64,000 nt of DNA, from the NCBI GenBank assembly GCA_016715795.1, contig JADJXP010000002.1, positions 186,001 to 250,000 on the forward strand, written 5' to 3'. This DNA comes from Chloracidobacterium sp. (lineage in GTDB: Bacteria > Acidobacteriota > Blastocatellia > Pyrinomonadales > Pyrinomonadaceae). This document shows, piece by piece, positions 1-7,043 of this stretch; position 1 is the stretch's first letter; each line of letters begins with the position of its first letter. The notes below the pieces were generated by a model that was not told the origin of the DNA, made no database searches, and saw only the letters and a list, made by a program, of their open reading frames with translations. The position numbers and the translations under genes were made by a program.

Positions 1-1381
1 GCCGTTCGCGTTTGTTGCGGTGTTTTTTGCGGAGTTCTACGGGCATCGGCTCAAGTAATCCAAACGTTATATTCACCGGCTGAAAGTTCTTTGTCTCAAC
101 GTTCGATACGTAGCGGCATAACGCGCCGATCGCGGATGTTACGGGAGCGACGAGCATTTGCTCGCCGCGTAAAGCACGCACCGCGTTTAGGCCCGCGAGC
201 CAGCCTGTGGCGACGCTTTCGACGTAGCCCTCGACGCCGGTGATCTGGCCGGCGAAGAAGAGAAATGGATTCGCACGCGTCGCGAGCGTTTCGTTCAGGA
301 TCTTTGGGCTGTTGATAAAGGTGTTGCGGTGTATCTGGCCGTATTGCAGGAATTCTGCGTTTTCGAGGCCTGGGATCAGCCGCAAAACTTTCGCCTGTTC
401 GCCGTATTTCAGGTGGTTTTGAAAGCCGACCATGCCAAACGCGTCGGCCATGAGATTTTCTTGCCTCAACTGAACACAGGCGTACGGCTCGGCACCGGTT
501 CGCGGGTCATATAGGCCCTTAGGCTTCATCGGGCCGTATCGCAAAGTATCAACGCCGCGACGAGCTAGTTCTTCGAGCGGCAAACACGCTTCGAACCACT
601 GCGTCGATTCAAACCGCTTCACAGGCACCGAAATAGCTCCGGTCAACGCCTCGTAAAACGCGGCGTATTCCGCCTCATTCATCGGGCAATTGATGTAATC
701 GTCGCCGCCCTTGCCATACCTCGCGGCCTTGAACGCGACCGACATATCTATCGAATCCGCCGCCACGATCGGCGCGATCGCGTCGTAAAAATACAACTGA
801 TCGCCGCCCGTAAACCGCATAATGTCTGCCGTAAGTGCGTCAGACGTGAGCGGCCCGGTGGCGATCACCGTCGGAGTGCCGGTCGGAGTGCGGACACTCT
901 TGTCCGCATCGCCGGTTCCTCCGGCGAACGGTACGTCGGTTTCACTCGGTTCACCCCTACTCGCGGCACGTCTGGACGCCGAAGCGGCGTCCATGCGGAC
1001 AAGAGTGTCCGCACTCCGAATCTCTTCGCGAACTATCTCAATGCGCGGATGCTGCTCGATCTTTTCGGTGATGTATTCGGCAAATTTCGCGCGGTCGACC
1101 GACAACGCCGCTCCGGCGGGGACGCGGGTTGCTTCCGCCGCTTCCATCACGAGCGAGCTGCCGCGGCGGAGTTCTTCTTTCAACAGATATGGTGCGCTGC
1201 CGGGCTCGTCAGACTTGAGCGAATTCGAGCAAACGATCTCAGCCAGCTTGTCCGTGCGGTGCGCGGGCGTCTGCATCACGGGCCGCATCTCATACAGCCG
1301 CACGTTTGCACCCAACCGCGCCGCCTGCCAGGCAGCCTCAACGCCCGCGAGGCCGCCGCCGACGATGTTGACTAACTCCAC
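1..1381 (-). CDS. trmFO: TrmFO, folate-dependent tRNA (uracil-54-C5) methyltransferase (3' end outside window)
   Basis: TrmFO makes ribothymidine at tRNA position 54 using methylene-tetrahydrofolate and FAD. The translated minus strand begins VELVNIVGGGLAGVEAAW, the GGGLAG dinucleotide-binding loop, continues with EMRP and IVCSNSLKSD, and near the window edge has FFAGQITGVEGYVES, all family hallmarks. The start is a GTG because the overlapping ATG one base away meets a stop within four codons. About 460 codons are visible without a stop. Residues about 121-166 are not family sequence: they translate a 133-bp element bounded by perfect 25-bp inverted repeats, inserted in frame just before the conserved PTVIATGPLTS segment. 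The gene starts 9 bp after the last phage-like gene on the same strand. Confidence 0.93.
   Translation of the reverse strand, partial: MELVNIVGGGLAGVEAAWQAARLGANVRLYEMRPVMQTPAHRTDKLAEIVCSNSLKSDEPGSAPYLLKEELRRGSSLVMEAAEATRVPAGAALSVDRAKFAEYITEKIEQHPRIEIVREEIRSADTLVRMDAASASRRAASRGEPSETDVPFAGGTGDADKSVRTPTGTPTVIATGPLTSDALTADIMRFTGGDQLYFYDAIAPIVAADSIDMSVAFKAARYGKGGDDYINCPMNEAEYAAFYEALTGAISVPVKRFESTQWFEACLPLEELARRGVDTLRYGPMKPKGLYDPRTGAEPYACVQLRQENLMADAFGMVGFQNHLKYGEQAKVLRLIPGLENAEFLQYGQIHRNTFINSPKILNETLATRANPFLFFAGQITGVEGYVESVATGWLAGLNAVRALRGEQMLVAPVTSAIGALCRYVSNVETKNFQPVNITFGLLEPMPVELRKKHRNKRER
885..1017. repeat. Palindromic element inserted in frame in trmFO
   Basis: Arms at 885-909 and 993-1017 are perfect 25-bp inverted repeats (outer sequence GGAGTGCGGACACTC). 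The interior also holds short hairpins (ggacgccgaagcggcgtcc, cgccggttcctccggcg). All three bases of frame are kept and no stop is introduced, so trmFO stays open across it. Confidence 0.9.
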
Positions 1382-1390
1382 ATCGAGAGT

Positions 1391-1708
1391 TTACCGCACC
1401 GAGACGCTTGTAACGCGCTTGCCGGCGAATATTCTCGCCATCGTACGGCAGTTGTCAAATATCTTTGACGTGACCACACCGGCGGTCGGTTCATCGACCA
1501 ATGCTGCCGAGCGTGAGGCCTTGATGAGCCAGGCAGCGGCCGCAGCGGCGTTGAGGTCGTAGGTCGGCGTCCATTCTTCGTGAAGTGGGGCGAGGCCGTT
1601 CGCGTCCTGTAATGCCGCCGCCGCGAGCGTTTCCTCAAGCTCTTCCTCGGTCAACGCGGGCTCGGCGTCCCACGCCGTTAGTAGTTTAAGTTTGTCTAAG
1701 TGTTCCAT
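1391..1708 (-). CDS. Phage head-tail connector-like small protein
   Basis: This 105-residue protein has an acidic, helix-rich N-terminus (LTEEELEETLAAAALQD), an aromatic middle (EEWTPTYDLNAAAAAAWLIKA is split by Ala-rich helix) and a basic end. The composition and position directly downstream of the coat gene fit a head-completion or connector protein, but I recognise no decisive motif, so the function is inferred from synteny. It ends 9 bp before the GTG of trmFO on the same strand, meaning the phage cassette stops abruptly here with no tail genes. Confidence 0.6.
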   Translation of the reverse strand: MEHLDKLKLLTAWDAEPALTEEELEETLAAAALQDANGLAPLHEEWTPTYDLNAAAAAAWLIKASRSAALVDEPTAGVVTSKIFDNCRTMARIFAGKRVTSVSVR

Positions 1709-1711
1709 AGG

Positions 1712-1780
1712 TGATAGGTGTTGAGGTGATAGGTGCTAGGTAGAAGGCTGAACACCTTTCACCTAGTACCTAACACCTTC
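1712..1780. repeat. Imperfect inverted repeat between connector and coat genes
   Basis: The stretch reads as iterated AGGTGATAGGTG / CTAGGT units followed by their inverse (CACCTAGTACCTAACACC). It can fold as a hairpin and could act as a terminator or mRNA stabiliser after the coat gene. Similar low-complexity inverted repeats occur elsewhere in the window. Confidence 0.6.
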
Positions 1781-1783
1781 GGT

Positions 1784-2635
1784 TTACTCTTTGTCAGCAA
1801 TGAGCATTGCCAAACACGTCGGCCTGACGACCTTCGCGCCGTAAACGTGGAGGCCCTTGACGGCGTCGCCGAAGCGTTTTTCGGGCTTGTAGTTTTGCAG
1901 GTCGACGACCTGTTCGACGTAGGCCGTGCCGCGGCTGTGGCCGGCGATGATCTTGTACTTCGCACCCGAAGTGTTGGGCACGTTGTTCGATTTGAGGATG
2001 GCGAAGCCCGCGGCCTCGCCGACCTCGCCGTTCTTTAGCGCGGTGTCGGACATGCGTGTGCCGGCCTTGATGAACCGCTCGTCCTTGAGCAGCAGGCCGT
2101 GAAACCACGCCGGCACGACCACAAATCGGCTGTCGATCGGCGTGTTGGCCTCATCGAGCTTGACGCCGAGATCGACCAGGTATTCATATGCCGTTTCCTT
2201 GGTCGGCACCTCGGGCGTCAGCGTCGAGCCGATGGTGTTGCCGACGGGCACCGCCGCCGCCATCAGGCCGGCGAGAAAGCTGTCCGCCACGTCTCGCAGG
2301 CCCCAGGCCGAGCGCCGCATCGCCTCGTCAAGCACGTTCACGTTCTGCTGCGCGCGGTCGATGGAATCGACGTAAAAGTTAAAGTACTTCGCCTGATCGA
2401 TCAGCAGGTTTTGCTCCGTGTCGGTCAGCGATTCAGGCTCGCTGATGTCTGTGTCCTTTGTGTAATCGTCGATGGTGACCTCGCCGATGGACGCGATCTT
2501 GACCGTATTGCCGGCCTCCTTGATCTCACCCTCATAGTCGCGGTTGCACACGATCGATTGCCCGTAAACGAGCGATTTTTCCAAAGCGACAAGCAATCTC
2601 GCCGCCCAAACTGTTGGTATAAAATCTAAAGCCAT
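1784..2635 (-). CDS. Phage major coat protein, P22 gp5-like
   Basis: The protein of about 283 residues begins MALDFIPTVWAARLL, a typical opening for P22-type coat proteins, followed by GNTVKI and a segment rich in acidic residues. It ends in a beta-rich domain (GAKYKIIAGHSRGTAYVEQV). I take the internal ATG at 2635 as start; an upstream in-frame ATG adds only six residues and is less typical. It lies downstream of the scaffold gene, the usual scaffold-coat order. A family B palindromic repeat separates the two genes. Role: structural subunit of an HK97-fold capsid, if still functional. Confidence 0.82.
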   Translation of the reverse strand: MALDFIPTVWAARLLVALEKSLVYGQSIVCNRDYEGEIKEAGNTVKIASIGEVTIDDYTKDTDISEPESLTDTEQNLLIDQAKYFNFYVDSIDRAQQNVNVLDEAMRRSAWGLRDVADSFLAGLMAAAVPVGNTIGSTLTPEVPTKETAYEYLVDLGVKLDEANTPIDSRFVVVPAWFHGLLLKDERFIKAGTRMSDTALKNGEVGEAAGFAILKSNNVPNTSGAKYKIIAGHSRGTAYVEQVVDLQNYKPEKRFGDAVKGLHVYGAKVVRPTCLAMLIADKE

Positions 2636-2653
2636 ATTCTTTTCTCTTTTCAA

Positions 2654-2774
2654 TTGCCACTAGCTTTAGCTAGTGGCTTCTGTTCAACAAATAACCGGGC
2701 TTTAGCCCAAAAGGGCATTCGGCTATAGCCGGTTTCGGGGTCATCGTCACCACGGGCTGAAGCCCGTGGCAACT
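2654..2774. repeat. Composite palindromic repeat, family B, copy 1
   Basis: Chain of hairpins: gccactagctttagctagtgg, cgggctttagcccaaaa, ggctatagcc, and cacgggctgaagcccgtgg, bounded by gttgcca/ggcaac ends. Related copies occur near 36.2, 44.2 and 52.7 kb. Confidence 0.85.
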
Positions 2775-2776
2775 TA

Positions 2777-3226
2777 TCAAGCTGACGCGAGCACGCGTTT
2801 CACTTCGCTCCAATCCAGCTCGGCGATCTCCGCCGGCTTCATCCGCTTTAATGCCTCTCGTGTCAGCGAAGGCTTGCGCACCAGACCAGCACCACCGTCT
2901 ATCGATCGCGGAGCATCGCTGCCGAACTGCTCGGGAAATACCGTCTTAAGCCGTGCGACGATGGCTGCCGTATTCGCCGGCTTGCCCTCGTCGTCAAACT
3001 GCAGATCACCCTTTACCGAATCGAACAGCAGCACGGGCGAACGCGCCCCGGCCCGCTTCAGTTCCTCAAGAACCGTATCCCGAGCCGCCCCAAAGCGTAT
3101 CGCCGCCCTAAGCTGCTCGTTCTCGGCTTGAAGCTCCGCGAGACTCGCGTCCTCGCCCTGCTCTTCCGTGTTAATGTCCTCGCCCACCGGTGCAGGCGAA
3201 TCGTCTTGTGTTTTTTCTTGTTTCAT
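2777..3226 (-). CDS. Phage scaffold-like protein
   Basis: A 149-residue protein: a disordered acidic N-terminus (about residues 1-30), then a coiled coil (ASLAELQAENEQLRAAIRF), then a basic helical C-terminus (LTREALKRMKPAEIAEL). This layout is common to capsid scaffold proteins and to GP20-like minor structural proteins. It lies between portal and coat genes, which supports a scaffold role. No catalytic motif is visible. Assignment rests on architecture and synteny. Confidence 0.7.
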   Translation of the reverse strand: MKQEKTQDDSPAPVGEDINTEEQGEDASLAELQAENEQLRAAIRFGAARDTVLEELKRAGARSPVLLFDSVKGDLQFDDEGKPANTAAIVARLKTVFPEQFGSDAPRSIDGGAGLVRKPSLTREALKRMKPAEIAELDWSEVKRVLASA

Positions 3227-3237
3227 AATTCATTCGA

Positions 3238-3465
3238 CCGCGCGCGGCCCGTTCGTTTCTTTTCGACCGCGTAGCGGTCCCGTGAATGTAGCCGTGGGTT
3301 TCAACCCACGGAACGTCGTCAGATTTCGTCCTCGTCGCATAGCGACGATTGAATCTCCGCCGCGTTCGTTTTCAACCGTCGCTATCGGCGACGGATCGGT
3401 CAACCGACCGTAACCGTGGGTTCAAACCCACGGCTACAATCACCCCGCCGCTACGCGGCGATTTC
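3238..3465. repeat. Cluster of short palindromes at the portal 3' end
   Basis: Successive hairpins: gaccgcgtagcggtc, gccgtgggtttcaacccacgg, cgtcgcatagcgacg, gtcgctatcggcgac, cgtgggttcaaacccacgg and ccgccgctacgcggcg. The last palindrome contains the stop codon of the portal gene, so the portal C-terminus has been written by, or is shared with, the repeat. Confidence 0.8.
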
Positions 3466-4866
3466 CGTCATTCCATCTGCATCCGCCGCGCCGTAGCCGG
3501 CCTCGACGAGAGCTTCCTCGACCGGCAGGCCGATCCGTCGTTTCAACAAAATGTTCTCCAGCATCTCGCGCTCAGATAGCGGCGAAGGGTCTTCCCATTG
3601 GGTGATCAACCTCGAATCAACGCTGCGGCCCTCGATGCGCAGCGCAAACTCCATCGCGTCGGCCCACACCTGGCCGAATGCCTCTTGCCGGTCGCGGACC
3701 TTGGCGATGAAGCGCGTCTCTGCCTTGCGCAAAGCCTCGCCCGACGGCAACGCCCGCGTCGTCTGCATAAAGTAATGCAGCGGCGTGCCTGTCACCGAAG
3801 CGATGTCCGTGCGAAAGCTGTCTTTTACTTTCAGGAACTGGTCTAACTGCGAAGCCTCAAAATCGCCAAAGCGCGCGCTCGGGTTCTCGGCCATCCAGAC
3901 CTTGTCGATGCCCGACTGAAACGGCACGACGGCCTTGCCTTCCTCGTCCGTCGCGACCTCGATACCGGCCGCCCACCGCTGCCGAAAGGCCGAAAACTCC
4001 ATCGCCACCAGCATGTCCAGCACCGCTTTATTCAACCCGTCCTGCACCGGAATCGCCGCCTCCAACTCCGACCGCCCAAGCGTCCCAAGATCGGCGTTAT
4101 TCGCGAAATGGAAAACGGGAACGACGCCGTAAGGATTGTTCTGAGTCCAAGCTTCAGCTTGCCCGCGTTCGCCGTCAGGCACGCTAAAGCGCGAACTCAG
4201 AACGAAAGGCACGAACGATTTCGCCTCCGGCAGAATGCCCTCTGACTTCTCCTTCGAAACGTACTTTTCGATCCGATTCGGATAAAACAAATTCAGCCGC
4301 ACATGCTTGTCCGCCGCGATCCACGCCTTCGCCGCCCAGTTGATGCGCCCCGCGTCCTCTTCGTCATAGGCCACGGTGACGTTCGCCGCCCGATTCGGAT
4401 AAAACCGCGCGCGTCCCTGCCCGTCGGGCCACACGATCAAATATGCATCGCCATTCTTCAGCACCTCTTTATGAACCTCTCCGGCGCGCAGCGCCATCCG
4501 ATTCCGCGACCAGATCTCCCGCGCGTCGGACCGCAGGCTGGCAGCCTCCGAAAGCTCCCCTCCTTGAGAAGGAGGGGTGTCGGCGCTTCGCCGACGGGGT
4601 GGTTCGTTCTTCCCGCTGACGGCTGACGGCTGACCGCTGACAGCATCGACGGAGAATCCGACGATGCGCAGCTTGTCCTTCAGCGCGTCACAAACGGCAG
4701 GGCACAGATTCAGTGCAAACTCCCTGAACAGCGTCCCAAACGTGTTCTCAAATTTCTCGGTAGCAAACCTCAGGTCATGCCTCCCGTCGTAATACCTCTC
4801 CGGCCTCTCAACCCTAACCGCCGCCGAGCGAAGGTTCTCAATTGCTTGTTCGATGTGTTTGTTCAT
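3451..4866 (-). CDS. Phage portal protein, SPP1 Gp6-like
   Basis: A 471-residue portal homologue. Portal rings form the DNA entry channel of the capsid and dock the terminase. Visible features are a helical N-terminus (MNKHIEQAIENLRSAAVRVE), an alpha/beta core with VIVWPDGQGRARFYPNRAANVTV-like strands, a conserved NADLGTLGRSELEAAIPVQD segment followed by LNKAVLDMLVAMEFSAF, and FMQTTRALPSGEALRKAE near the end, typical of the SPP1/Gp6 portal family. Residues about 75-112 (AVSGQPSAVSGKNEPPRR onward) translate a palindromic insertion at about 4531-4645, keeping the frame. The TAC module lies upstream, between portal and terminase. Confidence 0.85.
   Translation of the reverse strand: MNKHIEQAIENLRSAAVRVERPERYYDGRHDLRFATEKFENTFGTLFREFALNLCPAVCDALKDKLRIVGFSVDAVSGQPSAVSGKNEPPRRRSADTPPSQGGELSEAASLRSDAREIWSRNRMALRAGEVHKEVLKNGDAYLIVWPDGQGRARFYPNRAANVTVAYDEEDAGRINWAAKAWIAADKHVRLNLFYPNRIEKYVSKEKSEGILPEAKSFVPFVLSSRFSVPDGERGQAEAWTQNNPYGVVPVFHFANNADLGTLGRSELEAAIPVQDGLNKAVLDMLVAMEFSAFRQRWAAGIEVATDEEGKAVVPFQSGIDKVWMAENPSARFGDFEASQLDQFLKVKDSFRTDIASVTGTPLHYFMQTTRALPSGEALRKAETRFIAKVRDRQEAFGQVWADAMEFALRIEGRSVDSRLITQWEDPSPLSEREMLENILLKRRIGLPVEEALVEAGYGAADADGMTEIAA
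4531..4645. repeat. Palindromic insertion inside the portal gene
   Basis: Contains cccctccttgagaaggagggg (4557-4577), gtcggcgcttcgccgac (4579-4595) and a gctgacggctgacgg tandem tract (4615-4643). The reading frame stays open. Confidence 0.8.
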
Positions 4867-4969
4867 ATTTTGTTGTTTCGTGATGAATGCAATCCTGCAT
4901 AGATATCCTATCGATGCGACATTACGAGCGCACTACTAGCGACGTCGGAGCGATACTCATTAATAGTGA

Positions 4970-5434
4970 TTACCTGGTCTTAGGCGTTGGCTGTCGTTTC
5001 GAGGGTTGTTTCGGCTCCTCTGACTCCCGCAAGAAGGTAACTGCTGGCAGCAACGTCCCTGGATAAGGGCTTCGCCGGGTAACGGTTGCGACAATTTCGC
5101 GTGAAGTTGAATACAGTATCGCTGGCGCGTTCGTTTCGGCGATAATTTTCGCGGTCTTAGTGTCGACACTTTCATGGATACTAAAGAAACCTACCATCAC
5201 AATCCGAAAGTCATAAAAATGCTCCGGCTCCGGATTGGTAGATTTGATAGTAAGCTCACAGCGCCATTCTCGACCCGATCGTCCCACAGGCGTTGTCATG
5301 TCGCCTATTTCCAAGTCAATCGTCTTTGCATGATCTTTCGCGCTAGGTTCCTTTTCCAAGCTGTCCTTAAGAAAGTAAGACAGCTCTTTCAGAAAGTAGC
5401 GCTTAAGCTGCAACCGGGACAGGGTGGCTGGCAT
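4970..5434 (-). CDS. SecB-like chaperone of a toxin-antitoxin-chaperone module
   Basis: A 154-residue SecB-fold protein. LQLKRYFLKELSYFL matches the first SecB strand (FQIQRIYTKDISFE), VMVGFFSI matches the core strand, and NAPAILYSTSREIVATVTRR plus YPGTLLPAVTF match the C-terminal helix and loop of SecB (CPNILFPYAREC..., FPQLNLAPVNF). Solitary SecB-like proteins next to an antitoxin are the chaperones of TAC systems such as M. tuberculosis HigB1-HigA1-Rv1957: they bind the antitoxin C-terminus and protect it. I chose ATG 5434 because GGAGAG stands 7 bases upstream; it overlaps the antitoxin 3' end by 32 bp. A longer reading from 5503 lacks SecB similarity in its extra residues. Confidence 0.85.
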   Translation of the reverse strand: MPATLSRLQLKRYFLKELSYFLKDSLEKEPSAKDHAKTIDLEIGDMTTPVGRSGREWRCELTIKSTNPEPEHFYDFRIVMVGFFSIHESVDTKTAKIIAETNAPAILYSTSREIVATVTRRSPYPGTLLPAVTFLRESEEPKQPSKRQPTPKTR

Positions 5435-6086
5435 CGCAAATCTCTCCGTAATTAAGGCCCGTTGCCAATTGGGAAACCGATTGACTTCGAGCCAGTTTGA
5501 CATTCGCTAGACGGACAACACCCAATGTTAATGCTTCAACATGAGCGAAGCTTGGGGTGATCATTTCTGGCGAGGTGAGACTCTCGTATCGTGGCTTAGA
5601 ATCGAGATCCTCTACATCGATTACAATCGCCGATTCTCGCTGTTCTGAGAGCTGTGTTGTCAACGTTTCAGCGATCATGTCGGACAATTCGAAACCCGAC
5701 ATTTGACCGGACGACGCGCGAGCCAGAAAATCGATCCGCGCGAGTTTTTCAACCTGTTGAGCCGGCGACCGACCATTTTCCCACCTAGAGAATGTTTCTG
5801 GGGCAATTCCAATGCGAGCAGCCCATTCGGCGACCGTCATACGAAGGGAACGACGCAGGAACCTGACCTCTTCCCCCGTAAGTCGTGCCGCCTGTAATGC
5901 TATGGCCCTTGCTATCGCAAGATGGACTTGTTTAATGTTTCGAACCACCGGGAATTCGGCGCCGCAATGTCGGCACACCTCTACTTCACAATTCCGAAGG
6001 TACACATCTGCAACGCGAATTCCGTTGTAGTGAACCTTGGTTTTCTTTACCAGGACAATGTCATTTCCGCATTCTGTGCAATCCAT
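5403..6086 (-). CDS. MqsA/YgiT-type antitoxin with long C-terminal extension
   Basis: A 227-residue protein. Residues 1-50 form a zinc finger with two CxxC pairs (CTEC at 3-6, CRHC in the middle). Residues about 70-125 form an Xre-type HTH (LRRSLRMTVAEWAARIGI, TFSRWENGRSP) as in MqsA, which binds DNA and autoregulates. MqsA of E. coli is about 131 residues; here about 90-100 extra residues follow (from SSGQMSGFEL to the end). In TAC antitoxins such an extension is the chaperone-addiction (ChAD) segment recognised by the SecB-like partner, and a SecB-like gene does follow and overlap. It starts 15 bp after the toxin stop. The extension's ChAD role is inference. Confidence 0.85.
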   Translation of the reverse strand: MDCTECGNDIVLVKKTKVHYNGIRVADVYLRNCEVEVCRHCGAEFPVVRNIKQVHLAIARAIALQAARLTGEEVRFLRRSLRMTVAEWAARIGIAPETFSRWENGRSPAQQVEKLARIDFLARASSGQMSGFELSDMIAETLTTQLSEQRESAIVIDVEDLDSKPRYESLTSPEMITPSFAHVEALTLGVVRLANVKLARSQSVSQLATGLNYGEICDASHPVPVAA

Positions 6087-6101
6087 AAAAAATCTCCAAA
6101 C

Positions 6102-6413
6102 CTAGTCAAAAACTGTTACGACCTTTATGCGCCAGTTGGTTTCATCAATCACTACAATAGCGGTGAGGTCGTCTCCGTAATCGTCCTTACCTTCGACTCG
6201 ATATTTATAGTTTTGGTGGTCATCTTCCCATTCAGCCTTTCTCGTGATTGTCCCTGTTTCTAATAAGAGAATTTCGAGATCCTGCATATCGACATCTCGT
6301 TCCGACATGCGGCCCTGTCGGGCATGACGGCGGCTCGGGGCGATATACCCGCCTTCATTGAGGATTTTTCGAATAAGATCAAGGGCTTTTCGAGGAGGAT
6401 AAGGAGCAGCCAT
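6102..6413 (-). CDS. DUF4258-family toxin (RelE/MqsR-like)
   Basis: A 103-residue protein, first gene of the TAC operon. The DUF4258 pattern is visible: an N-terminal helix (ALDLIRKILNEGG), HARQGRMSERDVDMQDLEIL with the conserved His and RM.ER..., then beta strands YKYRVEGKDD, LTAIVVIDE and a final RIKVVTVFD strand. DUF4258 proteins belong to the BrnT/RelE-like small toxin group and are presumed ribonucleases. The order toxin, zinc-finger antitoxin, chaperone is the MqsRA-type order, but this is not a canonical MqsR sequence. Expression is probably controlled by the palindromic operators at 6505-6540. Confidence 0.78.
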   Translation of the reverse strand: MAAPYPPRKALDLIRKILNEGGYIAPSRRHARQGRMSERDVDMQDLEILLLETGTITRKAEWEDDHQNYKYRVEGKDDYGDDLTAIVVIDETNWRIKVVTVFD

Positions 6414-6504
6414 GTCGGGGAACCTGTTTGGCTGGTCATAATGCTACTTTTTGACCGAAAAAGCAAGCTTGTTTGCTTCTCCTATTGAAATCGTAAATCT
6501 TGAA

Positions 6505-6540
6505 TTGACAGATTGTCAACTATTTTTGACATCTTGTCAA
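6505..6540 (-). promoter_or_regulatory. Twin palindromic operators and -35 region of the TAC operon
   Basis: Two 15-bp palindromes, TTGACAGATTGTCAA (6505-6519) and TTGACATCTTGTCAA (6526-6540), lie with centres 21 bp apart, two helical turns, so both face the same side. On the minus strand each contains TTGACA, and TACGAT lies 18 bp downstream of the inner one, a plausible -10. Operators overlapping -35 elements suit autorepression by the HTH antitoxin. A third, imperfect site (TTGACAATCTGTCC) is at 6617-6630. Confidence 0.7.
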
Positions 6541-7043
6541 GTCCATCGGTAGATAAGACTCCGATGTCTGACTACGCGTTGCCAAGAAGAGCCTCATGAC
6601 AAAATATCATGCTTACTTGACAATCTGTCCTTAGATGGAGAACAATTGTAATGTTTAAGGTGAAACCGCCTTCGCATCCCCTTGTACCTTGGAGAGTCTG
6701 AGGGATGCGAAAGCGGCCGAGTTTGGATAAACCCATTTCACGGTAGACCAAACTCCTCCCCGTTGCAAGGCCCAGACAGTCCACCAAGAGAAACATATGT
6801 CCGGTAGAACCGGTGAAACATGTAAGGTGAGTGGTGTGTATAGATGCCAGACACATCCGTCAAACACCATTCCGCTGGCGATCAACAACAGGTTCCCGCC
6901 ATGTTCGTTGGGGAGCGGCCATGCTACGACATGGGTGCTTGTCCGACGTGCATAAGGAACCGATAGACGGTGGCGGTTTTCACTGATCTGATGCCGCCAC
7001 AGTCTAACCCCCGAATTTTCTCTCACAAGAGACCTCGTTACAT
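6541..7043. other. Non-coding tract with a long hairpin, no convincing gene
   Basis: I found no convincing protein in these 500 bases. The third copy of the TAC operator is at 6617-6630. At 6666-6716 a 15-bp stem with one mismatch (CCGCCTTCGCATCCC against GGGATGCGAAAGCGG) encloses a 21-base loop. A smaller hairpin, ccggtagaaccgg, lies near 6802. Several short stem-loops suggest a structured RNA or the remnant of an inserted element, but I cannot name a family. Confidence 0.4.

Noticed and set aside
822..1562. Plus-strand open frame of 246 codons across the start of trmFO
   Set aside because: It is antisense to conserved TrmFO sequence and shows no domain.
6541..7043. Group II intron remnant
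   Set aside because: No domain V hairpin, no GTGYG start and no reverse transcriptase could be found.
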